Of a stretch of 64,000 nt of DNA, positions 11,701 through 23,500 are shown piece by piece. The notes below the pieces were generated by a model. That model was not told the origin of the DNA and did no database searches. It was given only the letters and a program-made list of their open reading frames with translations. The position numbers and the translations under genes are program-made. The stretch comes from Xiphias gladius (taxonomy: Eukaryota; Chordata; Actinopteri; Istiophoriformes; Xiphiidae): the NCBI RefSeq assembly GCF_016859285.1, contig NC_053408.1, positions 7,203,713 to 7,267,712 of the forward strand. The letters run 5' to 3'. Every line of letters begins with the position of its first letter. Within the stretch, counting starts at the first letter, position 1.

Positions 11701-14368
11701 TACTGTTTTGGTTCACTCTCACCAATCTCATAGTATTGTTTTTGGCTGCAGCACAAAGCTGTTTTAAGCAAAAAAGCTCACTTAACACTACCTGCCCCGC
11801 ACCAAACTGTAGATAGACAAATTTAGCAACTATCTATGAACACGAGCATGAGCAATAAGCAGCTAAAGAGCCAGATATTTGCCTTAGGACTTAGGAGCTA
11901 AAGGGAGAGTGAATATTGGACTTGAATTCATCAAGAGGACAAAAACACGACACCAAATAAATGATAACGTTACTGCTGGTTGTGTAAATCGGCAACTGTT
12001 TGCTAACAAGTCTGTCATATCAACTTAAAACGTGATAATGTGTCAGTGTTGTGTTCACAGTTTGTGTCCGCCGCACCACTTTGGCCAAAAACCTATTATT
12101 GTACGTTTAAGTGTTTTATCTCAAATATCAGTAACTTTAACTTATTCCAAAGCCTGTTATATGCCTGTCTTCGTGTGGTAATACATTTTAAATCTGCATG
12201 ATGTTAGGTGGCTTGTCATGTTAAACCTACCCTAAAATTTGGTCAGTGTTTTCCTGAGATTATAGCTACTTAGCTCATATTCCAAGCAGGGGTGGATAAT
12301 ATGAAGTATGTCTAATCTCAACAGAAGGAGACCTTTCTTCATGACGTGATTTACCTCTCTCATACTGCCTTTCCTGTTCCAGGCTAAATGCTTGTAATCT
12401 CACTGTGACCTGCTGTCAAAACCTTGCAAATTGCATCAGCACATCCCAAATTAGAGAGCTGGACCTGAGTAACAATAACCTGACAGACTCAGGAATAATA
12501 CTGCTCTCTGGTGGACTGAAGAACAGCAAAGTGGAGACACTGAGGTAGAAATCCATCACATTTCTTTCTTTCTTTTTCTTTCTTTTTAAAAGTCAAATAA
12601 AGATCTTTTTATCCTAAAGCTGTAAGCAAATCGTTTTTAACATTTTCTTTATTTGCTCTTCATTTAGACTGAGGAGCTGCAACCTAACAGAAAACAGCTC
12701 TGATGGCCTGGCCTCTTTAATCAGCTCAACATCCTGCCAGCTGAAAGCACTGGACCTCACTGACAATGACTTTCATGATGTAGGAGTCACAAGGCTTTCT
12801 GATGTACTCGGGAATCCTCACTGTAAACTGGAAATACTGACGTGAGTGCGCCCAGTAAAATTATTTAAAAGGAATATACAGTACAGAGCCAAACATGCAA
12901 AACTCACTTGTCGCCGTCATTGGTATGGAAATCAGTTGGATGAAATGTCCTGGTGTCTTTCCTTGAAGTTTGTCCCTGTGCAGAGTGACAGAGGAAGGCT
13001 GCGCTTTCCTGGCGTCTGCTTTGAACTCATCCCATCTGAGAGAGCTCGACCTGAGCTATAACCACCCAGGAAACTTCGGCCTGCAGCTGCTGTCTGCTCT
13101 GCTAGATGACCCACAATGCAGCCTGCAGAAACTCAGGTAGTGACGGTGTCGACTACAACCTGAATGATGAATCAGCTTGCCTAAATTAGCTTATCACCGA
13201 TATATAAAGATGTTGCAGTACAGATATACCAAAGAGGTAGTCTAGAAACCGTGTGGCCATTACACACTGTGGTTTGTCCACCACAGAGTACTGACAAGTT
13301 TGTCATACAACTATAAAATATCCATGTCACTGCATACAGTATCTTGTTCTCATTTCTTTAATACCAAACTTCGGGATTCCTCATCAAAAATGTTTATTTC
13401 ATGAGTTTACTTTGAAAAGTGAATATTAGCCAATTTATCAAACATCGATATCAGTATCGCCTTAAAAATCCAGTATCATTCGGGCTTTAATGTCAACAGT
13501 CTAAAGTTAATAACTATTAACTTTTTTATTTTATTAACTGCTGCATCAATTTTTTTTTTTTTTAAACTATCCATTATAAGACTGGCAACAGGTATAGGCA
13601 TGAAATACTAAATTAGTGGAGTACTCTCTTAACCATATTAATGATACAAGTGTCCAAAAAAACCAAAAAAAAACCGATGGTCTTTTGTTATGTTTTAGTG
13701 TGGAACAGTGTGGTGAATCCAGGATTCAGCCAGGTCCAAAGAAATGTGAGTAACCAGCACTTGGCACTTCTCTGTTTCCTTCTAAAGTCATAAAACAGCA
13801 CCGAGTAACATATAGTACTGACTAACATTTTTAATCTGGTTAATCAGATATCAGCAAACTTACCTTGGACCCAAACACAGCACACAAAGACATTTCTCTG
13901 TCCGAGGGAAAAAGGAAAGCAGAGCGTTGGAATGACCAGCCTTATCCCGATCACCCAGAAAGGTTTGATTTCTGGAGACAGGTGTTGTGTAAGGAGGGAC
14001 TGACCGGACGCTGCTACTGGGAGACAGAATGGTGCGGAAGAGCTTTCATAGGAGTAGCCTACAGATGGATGTGCAGGAAGGGAGAGGGTCACGACAGCTG
14101 GTTAGGCCGAAATGACTCTTCCTGGGGCCTGAGCTGCACCAAAGATGGCTACAGGACCTTGCAGAGAGGCATGAACACTGCCTTAACCACCCCACCCAGC
14201 TCCAATACAGTAGGAGTCTTTCTGGACTGGTCAGCGGGGACCCTGTCCTTCTACCGGGTCTCCTGTGGCACACTGACCCTCCTCTACACCTTCCAGACTA
14301 CTTTCACAGAGCCACTCTACCCAGCGTTTCACCTTGGCTGGGTGGGCTCCACAATCTCCCTGTGCTAA
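8766..14368 (+). CDS. NLRC3-like receptor: FISNA-NACHT-LRR-PRY/SPRY
   Basis: Coding exons are 8766-8811, 8996-9136, 9209-9280, 9391-11176, 12383-12544, 12668-12841, 12984-13136, 13699-13745 and 13848-14368; spliced length is 3102 bases (1033 aa plus TAA) with all phases consistent. Exon 2 has the fish-NLR motif [15 protein letters not shown]. The large exon gives FISNA (about residues 88-165, with YTELYVT and [11 protein letters not shown]), then NACHT with Walker A GVAGIGKT (183-190), Walker [12 protein letters not shown] (254-264) and the [13 protein letters not shown] motif (about 486-498). Three LRR exons follow (682-845; [13 protein letters not shown] is typical), then PRY-SPRY (861-1033) with [18 protein letters not shown] and GRCYWETEW. 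This is a cytosolic innate sensor of the teleost-expanded NLR-C class; ligand unknown. No stop or frameshift was found. ATG 8766 gives a short N-terminus without an effector domain; the PYD exon upstream may supply one in another isoform. Confidence 0.92.
11177..12382 (+). other. NLR intron 4, no gene content seen
   Basis: A 1.2-kb intron with GTAAGT donor and TTCCAG acceptor, lying between the NACHT exon and the first LRR exon. An open frame near 11571-11816 has no recognisable motif and is not annotated. Confidence 0.6.
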
Positions 14369-14482
14369 ATAATTACCAGGACATCGTCAACAGCTTCATA
14401 TTCCTCCTGTCCACTGTCCACACTGACAACATGTAACATAATGTAGTATTTTCTTTCCTCCTGCTTTTGAGCTGTAAACTTC

Positions 14483-14488
14483 ATTAAA
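14483..14488 (+). terminator. Polyadenylation signal of the NLR gene
   Basis: ATTAAA lies 115 bases after the NLR stop codon, the nearest canonical variant hexamer downstream. Cleavage site not determined. Confidence 0.5.
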
Positions 14489-14759
14489 GGGTCGGTTCAC
14501 CCAAATAACAAAAGAACATGTTTTTCCCCTAGGTCTTAAGATATTGTTCTCTGAGACTTCTACTATACTGGGTTTTTGAGGCCAATACCAATATTTGAGT
14601 TATAAATATCTGATCATTTTTGGGCTTAAATTAATTTCCTTTTACATCAAATTTTAATATACACAAATATTTGTGATAAGGATCCCTGAAATTTGTTTTA
14701 ATACCAGCGGTGTGGTACTTGTGAAGGTAGTGTTGGTTGGGCAGTCCACCACTCGGGTC

Positions 14760-15075
14760 CAGACTGAAATATCTTAACTGTTTGATGAATTGCCAAGAAA
14801 TGGTGAATAGACATTAATGTTTCCCAGAGGATGAATCCTACTGACCCCGGTGATCCCCTGCCCTTTCCTCAAGCGCCACTGTGAGGATGACAATTGCGGC
14901 TTTGAGTGAAATGTCTTGACTGGATGGATTGCCATGAAATTTAGTACAGACATTTACGTCCCCCTGTTGATGAACTGTAATAACTTTGGTGATCCCCGAC
15001 CTATTCATCTAACGCCTTCATTTGGTCAAAACTTTGATTTGTCCATTATTTGGTGGTGGTTTATGACCAAATTCA
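14760..15075 (+). repeat. Dispersed repeat family B, copy 3
   Basis: It contains GACTGAAATATCTTAACTG, GGATGGATTGCCATGAAATT, TAGTACAGACATTTACGTCC, GATGAACTGTAATAACTTTG, GTGATCCC, TTTGTCCATTATTTGG and TTTATGACCAAAT, in the order seen at 50485-50660 and 56225-56660. This is the 5' half of the family. Confidence 0.75.
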
Positions 15076-15407
15076 ACAACACCATCTCTTTCCAGAAAGT
15101 GTCGGCGTCACTCTGGGAAACCCACAGAAAACAGTCAGCAGTTTTCATACAGACAATTTCTTCATTAGAAGGTAGTTTCAATAAAAACAGTAACAACAGC
15201 AAGGAATGTACAGAGAATTGTAATTTTTCAATGCTGTTAGCACCACAAACAAAATTCCATTCACCTCTGTTGTAATTTTGTGGAGGCAGTAGTTGAAAAC
15301 AGATACTATGTATAGATTTATAGTTTGTAATAAAGCCTTTCTTCAGTGAAGACAAAAAACACCAGAAAAGGGAGAAGCACAATGTGGAGTTTCACTTTTA
15401 ACCTCAT

Positions 15408-15413
15408 TTTATT
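15408..15413 (-). terminator. Candidate distal polyadenylation signal of sec24c
   Basis: TTTATT on the plus strand reads AATAAA on the minus strand. Use of this site would give a 3' UTR of about 2.1 kb containing two long microsatellites. The proximal site at 17382-17387 is the alternative. Confidence 0.3.
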
Positions 15414-15719
15414 AGCAGTCCCAAGAGGCAATGAAAAAAAACAACAAACAAAAACAAATCAAAGAAAAAAAAAAAAGGAACAAAAATTAAGAATACAGTC
15501 GAGACAATGGGTCAATCAAACTTAGTGAACATAAAGATGAAACAGAGGGCTAGACACACACACCACACAAACGTGAAAGTCACATTGTTAAAAAAGGAAC
15601 AGAAAGTGTAAAGTGTATAAATGAAGAAGACTGGAATTAATCTCATGGGTAGTGTGTGTGTTTGTGTGTGTGTTGGCTGATCCCTCTGTTCCTCAGGAGA
15701 AATTCACCAGAACCGACCC

Positions 15720-15722
<3 letters not shown>

Positions 15723-15772
<50 letters not shown>
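15723..15772. repeat. (CA)n microsatellite
   Basis: About 25 uninterrupted CA units followed by diverged CACTCA units to about 15795. Confidence 0.95.
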
Positions 15773-15779
<7 letters not shown>

Positions 15780-17020
15780 CACACTCACACTCGTACCTCA
15801 CACTTGTACATTCACACACAGATAACAAAGCCAGACTCCGCTTCTTCCTCTCTTCAAAAAAAGCCACAATTTCATATTTCGGCTATTTGTGACAGAGAAA
15901 CCAACCACCAACAAACCATAGCTGTTCAGGCAGGTCTTTAAAATTGTTATTTTCTATTAATTCTGTACAAGTTACATATTTTATTTACACACTGAACGTT
16001 GTCAGTGCGGAGACAACTCAAAGTTTGAAAACATTAACTGATGTCGTTATCCGCTGTCACTATGTTCAATTCTGTCTGCTGCAAATAGCATTTTTATACA
16101 TTTTTGGACATCAAAACTTTTGACTAATATAAAGTATGCCGCATTACATGCCATCAACAGATTGAATCATCCACAGAAACTGATCACTGTTATGTTGAGA
16201 TCAAAAGTTCACACCCTTCCTTGACTTTTTTTTTTTTTTTTTTTCAAATTTCATCTCTGGCCTTTCACAGTGCTGCATCGACTTTTAATTCTCACAACAG
16301 AATCATGACAGCAATTTTTCAATGCACATCTGGTTCATCCGTGACCAAACATTGGAGCCAGATGTTCGCAAAAATGAGAAAGAAAAAAAAAAAAAAAAGC
16401 TGATTTAAACAAATTTGAATTATACCAATTATTGCAATGACTGGTGCACCTTTATTTTCAGTACATTTGTGGACATTGAAACCAGATTTTAGATTTTAAA
16501 CCCTTTCTGCAGGTGAAAACTTGCCAGACTCCAGTTTTACCTGTTACTCTAAGGCTAAAATATGGATGCTTCCACCTGGAGACACACCAGGAAATAGGAA
16601 TTAGGCGGTGGCAATCCTAATGCTCACATCTGGAGACACACACACGCACACACACACGATGATTGGAGCAGAATGGCGAGGGGAGTACTAAGGCCATGAT
16701 TAAAGGGGAGAAAAGACAGAAAGAACAGCATTTATTTAATTCCATATATGTCTTGGTATGTAGATGTCCTTTACTCTATTGGGTTTCAATCATATAAAAA
16801 GTGTTTGCTATCTGAGGGGTCAATTATAGACCCAAAACAGCCTTTCAGTGCTAGTAATACAGACAGTACACCGACTATAGTCAACATCAGCCGTCTCCGT
16901 TGCTCTCTCAGACTGTTGCATTCATAATTGTTCACTTGCGTATATACATTACCCTCCCTCGTCTGTTATTTTGCTCCAGTTGTGTCGGAGCAGTAGATTT
17001 GAGCCAGAGTAAAGCTCTAT

Positions 17021-17022
<2 letters not shown>

Positions 17023-17072
<50 letters not shown>

Positions 17073-17328
17073 GCGCTTTTTCACTCACACACTCACGCTC
17101 TGTCACTCTCACACACACTCACACTCACACACACTCACGCTCTGTCTCTCTCACACACACACTCACGCGCGCGCGCTCTCTCTCTCTCTCTCTCTCACAC
17201 ACACGCGCACACACACACACTCTCTCTCTCTCACACACACACTCTCTCTCTCTCACACACACACACGCGCACACACACACACACACGCTCACGCTCACAC
17301 ACGCTCACGCTCACACACGCTCACACTC
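17023..17328. repeat. Compound (AC)n / (TC)n / (GC)n simple-repeat block
   Basis: A pure AC run of 24 units (17023-17070) is followed by about 260 bases of alternating AC tracts, TC tracts and short CGCGCG runs (around 17087 and 17166-17176). Alternating purine-pyrimidine CG/CA tracts can adopt Z-DNA. It lies just beyond the sec24c stop codon on the opposite strand. Confidence 0.9.
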
Positions 17329-17381
17329 AAACGACAAGATCTGCCAGCTGGTCTGAGGCAGACAGCAAGGAGAGCTTAATT

Positions 17382-17387
17382 TTTATT
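17382..17387 (-). terminator. Candidate proximal polyadenylation signal of sec24c
   Basis: TTTATT on the plus strand is AATAAA on the minus strand, about 115 bases after the sec24c stop. If used, the 3' UTR is short and excludes the compound microsatellite at 17023-17328. Confidence 0.5.
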
Positions 17388-17501
17388 AGGTTAAAAAAAA
17401 AAAAAAAAAGATAAAGCGCTTTCTTTCTTTCACAAGGAGGGGTGAACCAGGTAGGTGTCAGTGGTGGGGGTCATATAGGTGAACGTGGGAATTTTGGGTG
17501 C

Positions 17502-20500
17502 CTAGCTGAGAAGCTGGCGGATCTCCTTGTGCATGTGACACAAGAAGTCCACGTATGACGCTCCCCCGCTGGCGCTCTTGTCCTCGACCAAGAAGTGCCT
17601 GAATATCAGCTCAGCTCTGTCTTCCTGCTTCACCACCATCAGCTGCAAGCAAGAGGAGAGAGGAGTGTGAGAAAGAGAGAGCGTGCAGGAGGAGGGCTGG
17701 GTTTCAAACCTTTGACCAAAATATGGCCGTAGAAAAGAGTATCAAAAACTGTCAAGTAAGGCTGCAACTAATGATTATTTTCCACCTTGATTCATCTTTA
17801 ATTGATTCTTTTCTCAATAAACTGACCAATACATTTGTCTATGAAACATCTGAGCATTATAAAAAAAAAGTGTCCATCACAATTTCCCAAAGCTCAAGGG
17901 GTCGTCTACAAATTCCTTATTTTGTTGGACTAAATATAATAAATTAATAAATTATTAGATTGAAATAAATTATATATCAAAGAGAAAAGTACCAAATCCT
18001 CATATTTGGAAAGCGGAAATCAAAGAAAGTTTGACATTTTAGCTCCATGATTGACAATTTGCTGGACAATTGATGATAAATGGATTATCAAAATATTTGC
18101 CGACTAATTTTCGGTTAATTGTTTCAACGCTACTGTCAAATATCAAGTTGGCTTTGAACACTCAGTGAAGTACTCTAGTGAACTTATTTTTTTTTAAATC
18201 AATTATTTCAATATTTATACTTTGTTAAAAATTTAGAATCCTTAACAAAGCATAAATAAAACGTCCTTTTCATCTGCTTTGTATTGACACTGATGAATTG
18301 AGAAATTTGTTAAGTAGGAAAAATGGATTTGTTGAAAAACGAAGTAAGCACGCATCAAAAAAAGCATTGTCTATGTATTGATACAGACACTCGGTTACCA
18401 TACAGGCACCAATATCAGAAAGCGTGTTAAAAGGTACCCAGCCCAAGACAGGACAGAGAAATAACAGAAGGGGGAGACAAAGTGTTTGGACTTAAAAAAA
18501 ATCAGAGAGGTAATCAGGAAAAGAGAAGGCTTGCCTTCATGTATCGTGATCGTTGTGCTCTGAAGGAGTCGATGATCTCTCGAAGTCTCTGAGAGAAAGG
18601 GTTATCCAGCACTGGCACACTCGTCTGAAAGACACAGCAGAGACATTCAGAAATGAATGAACAACACAGGGCTGGGTCTTGAGAATGAACCAATATCCCA
18701 ATAATATAAATATTCTTCCAATATTGATATACTCTGCATCACAATGTATATAAAAAACACAATAATAAAAATGTTCGTTTACTGCTATGCAATGTGTTAC
18801 AATGCATTACAGCACAAAAATTCCAGGTTGATGGAAAATTAATAATAACTAATTTCATTAGCTTTTACCACGGGTGAAGGCAAGATAGCGCCGTGTATAT
18901 CAGAGATCACCAGCTCGGGATCAGTCAACGGAGGTCAACAAACAACACGGAAGCAAATCCGTTTCCTCTCACCATGCCCGGGTCGATCTGGCTGAAGCTC
19001 GGTGTGCCGAAGATGTTGAGCAGCAGCTCCTGCTGAGCGCTGGCTCCCACCCAGAGGAAGAGGTGGAGCCCTGTCTCCAGGAGGTAAACTCCACCTTTTG
19101 ACAGCCTCTCCTCTGAGTCCCTCACTGCCACCGGCAACGAGCCGCTTTCCAACTTCACCTGGAAAGTTGAAAGGCAGGAACAATATCAGATGAATGTGTT
19201 ACCCTTATCATCTACTAATCAAACATTACATGTAGCCAAAACTGTAACATTTTCGTCCCCTGCAAACACGAATATTTGCACATATGAACAAAGACCTGTG
19301 TTAATAGTCAGACAAACCCAGTGTGGTTGGTTGTAAGCAGAAGCCAAAATTTCCAGATAGAAAAATGTGACAACAGTTCTTGTAGAGAGTAATAAAATAG
19401 GTTTACGAAATTTCAGCTGCAGTTTCATAAATAAATCAATAAATCAATAAATAATCACTAGAATGGTCTTTTTAAAACAGTATTATTAATAATACACAGG
19501 CTATTATCATACTGACTAAGTGAGCAACAAAACACCAAACCACATATCAAGTATGAGCCTTCCAGAAATACTTTTGCCCAAATACAATGTGATTTCATGG
19601 AGTGCTGCCCTTTCCCTCACACAGCATTTTGAGCCCTTCAATTATCCTGTACTCACATTTTCACTGAGATGATATTAAGTGTGTCAGGATTCACTGCTAT
19701 GGGAGGACACTGAGATTAGGCCATATAATACAGAAAGGCTGAACCACAAGCTGGCTCCTCATTACACCCCTAAAATTTGAGGTTTTAAAAGGTCTTCTCT
19801 TTCAGAGGGAGGAACTTTGTGTTGCTGCGTGTGTTGGTGTGTGTGTGTGTGTGTGTGGATTAGCTCACCAGTGGCAGCAGGCGGGGGTAGAAGAAGACGT
19901 GGGTCTCTGCGACGTCCATGCAGCTGATCAGCTGCCTAAGGTAGGCCCGGTCGTCCAGCGAGACGTCAGCTCCCGGCAGCAGGACGTCACTCTTCAGCAC
20001 ACAGTTCAGGTAGACTGGTAACAGCTTCATGCACTCTGGGAGGATCAGCTGGAAAACACGCATACAGATGTCACAAACCCAAGGTGACATCTTCAAATGC
20101 CTAAACAGACACTAGATGATGACATGTAGATGTAGTTTTCTTGTCTGACAAGTGACCCTGCTATTAGGAGACTGTAAATATGAGATAATTTCAGGATCCA
20201 TTTTTAAGAGCATATATAAATGAGCTTCAAGATCATTCCTGATCTTGGGAACTGTAAACAAAACCATTTAAACTCAAGGTCCACTTGCTAACTTCTTCAG
20301 AACTTTCAAATGCATTTTACAGTCTTCGTCATTCATTCCTTCATCATTTACGGGGGGAGAGCGATATATATGATCACTTTAGGGCTGAAACTAATTACTA
20401 TTTCATTATTGATCTACTGATTATTTTTTCAATTGATCGATGAATTGTTTCGGCTATAAAATGACAGTAAATCATGGACTGCCTGTTAAAATTTCCCAAC

Positions 20501-23500
20501 AGACCAAGGTCTTCAAATGTCTTGTTTTATTCGACCAACAGCCCAAAGTCCAAAGATATGCAGTTTACCAACGTGTATAACAAAAACAAGCATCAAATCA
20601 TCATATTTGAGAAGCTAGAAAGAGCAAACATTTGACATTTTTGCTTAAACAGACGACTAAAATTAACCAATCATCTTACTATCAAAATAATTGCCAATGC
20701 ATTTTCTATCATTTGATTCATCAAGTAATCGTTGCAGCTCTAGATCAATTATCACGTTACTGACATTCCACACACCTGATCCAGCGGCATTTGCTGTGGA
20801 CCTTGTGGACCTTATTCTATTTTCTAATAAAACTAAATTCAAGTCCTAGAGGTCTCTGACATTTTGCGTGACGTGAAATGGAGTCTGAACCAAAACTTGA
20901 GAAAATGTGGATTTAGGCAACGCAAAACCAAAATGGAGGGTGGTGGATGTCGTGCGTGCTGGGTGTATATGTGCTGATGTTTTCAGTACCTGACCAGCTG
21001 ATGAGGGGCTTGCACAGTTCTTCCGGTAGCAGGCCAGAATCTGAGCACACTGGTTGACCAGGGTGTCTCTCACTGCCTTAGTGGGGTTATTCAGGACGCC
21101 ACGGAAAGCTGCCACACACCCACACACACACACGAGGATTTAATTGTATAAAATAAATGGCTTATTGTAAGTAAGGTGTATTACACTGATCTCTTAAAAA
21201 CTGGAGCAGCAGCAAACTAAATTATAGAGACGATTACAATTGGATTTTGACACTCAAAAAATGTGCAGTCTACCATCTTCCACCCTCCTTTATCCTGTGG
21301 ATCGTGAATGAACGACACCCTGCTTCAAATTTACAAGGCTGCATACATTCATACCATCAACCTATCAAAAACAGCCGCAGCTTTGTACTGTTGGCTAATT
21401 TCTGTTGGCCGGTTGCTTGATAGTATTTTTAAAAAATGGTTCTCATTTATTTCTCCACACACACCTTTTTCAGACTTTCAGACTATTATTCTGAAGGTGT
21501 ACATTTGTACGGTACGTTCTCCTTCAGCCCCCACGACCCCGGCACTGACTAACAATGAGGAAGATGCTCTGCTGTGTGAGCTGTCCTCACCATATTTGGA
21601 GAAGAAGTTGATGATTGTGTCGGTCTCACAGTTGCGGTAGAGGTCAGCCAGCTGAGAGCAGCAGTTGACGGCCATGTTGTGGATGCGGAGACGCCTTTGT
21701 CCGCTGCAGCTGGTGTATAGCACAGCACACTACAGGGAAACAAATGACGCAGATATTTTCTTACAGATGCACTAGCTCTGGTAGTGTTCATGTGTTGTTT
21801 CTACTTTTTTACAAAATCTAGCTGTCCTCCACATCCTGCTAGTTACCATTTTAGCTGTCTACTATGAACTCAGTTTGATCACCGGTGTTTGGAAGTACTC
21901 GAAGCTAAGACTATCCTAAAATATTTGATTTAAAAACTCGAAATATAATGTGTTCCCTTCTTAAAAAGGATTCTTCTGAAAGGATTTTGTTACAAAGACA
22001 ACATGTCCACACCTGCATTAGCGCCCCTGTCTCCTCGCTGAGCTTGTCATCATGTTTGAACTCGACAGTGATGGCCTTGTCACAGTCCAGGCCTGCCAGC
22101 TCCACATCTGTGGTGTTACTCATGAAGAAAGAGCCGAAGAAGTCGGTCGCTCGGATACCTGAGGGGAAGATGATGACAAAGGCAGGAGAGGCGATTGTCA
22201 CATTTCTGTCAATCTATTTTTTTTTTTCTTTCTGTTCAATTGGGGGGGTGGGATGGAAGGTGTCTCACCTGTGCTGGTTCGCACCCTCATGACGGCATCA
22301 AACCCTACCGGTTTCTGAACGTCTCGTCTGAGGTCATTCAGGAACCGCTCCTGATCTGACTGAGCCTGGGATAAATAAAACAAACAAAAATCTGCATTTT
22401 TGCTGGTTACGGTACATAATAAAACCCAGTAAATTGTGAACAATGGGCAGATGGTCAAATGAACTCATGCGCGAGAAAACCTGGAGACTGTGGGACTGAA
22501 GGAGGAAGAGGGTGATTTCCTCTCACCTGGAAGTAGGTGTATTTATAGATTGAACCTCCAGTGGAGACAGGAACCACACCTAATGTGGCAACATCCACAT
22601 ACTGGTTGGGAAAGAGGAAGAGATCTACGCAACAGCCCTGGGCTACACACTCCTTGGCAAGGGTGTTGTAGAAACCCACCTGGGGCTGAAACAGAGACTG
22701 AGAATGACAGGATAGGAAGCAGAGTCAGTTTGGAGTCTCTCTTTTGCCCTGGATAACTACATACAACACGTTATCACTTCATAACAATACATTTGAGTAT
22801 ACAAGGAAGGACAACTTGCTACACTTGTGTTTACCTTCTCCTTATCTGTCCCCATCAGCTTCTTGTCTTCTCTGTTCTTTAATTTTCCAGGGGCCTCTGC
22901 GATTGGCAGAGAGGTGTGAAACACAAACAGCTTCCCGGCACAGTCTGCAGCCTGAGAAAATGACACACAGCGACGTACAAATCATTAGTCATGTCAGGTG
23001 CTCTGTAGAGGCCTCGTATCATGTTTCCAGATGTATTAAGATCCATTTGAGTCATTCCTGCAGTTTTTAGGGCGCTGTAACTGCCAACTTCTCGCCTCAG
23101 GCATATTTACAAGAAAAATGTCACACAATATTAGCCCTGTTTAATTCAAATTGTTCCAGGGGCTATAAATGCCAGGAGCTAAAATTCAGCAAGAGACGTA
23201 GTTTCAGAGTTTCTGAAAATGGTTCCTGGAAAATGCTAAGGAAAAAGGTCTTTGCAAAAACTTCAACCAACAAGGTTTTTCTTGTTTTTCTTTACTTTTT
23301 GTTCTTAATTTTCAAACTTTAAATAAATTTATCAGCCCTTTCCAAACTTCCCGCAGTGGTTACCTTCAGTGCCTCCAGCCCTGCTTGGATCACGGGTCCG
23401 AAGACCGTCTCTGTCTCCCTGGTGTCTGCAAACATCTCTGGGATCTGGTCCAGTAAACTTGAAAACACAAACGGTGTGTCATTAAATCGGATCAATTAGT

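Noticed and set aside
17023-17328. Repetitive array that might look like a CRISPR
   Set aside because: Dinucleotide microsatellite in a vertebrate genome, with no repeat-spacer structure.
16900-17379. 159-codon frame rich in His-Thr and Ser-Leu, and similar frames at 37902-38220 and 43789-43933
   Set aside because: They are translations of (CA)n/(GT)n microsatellites.
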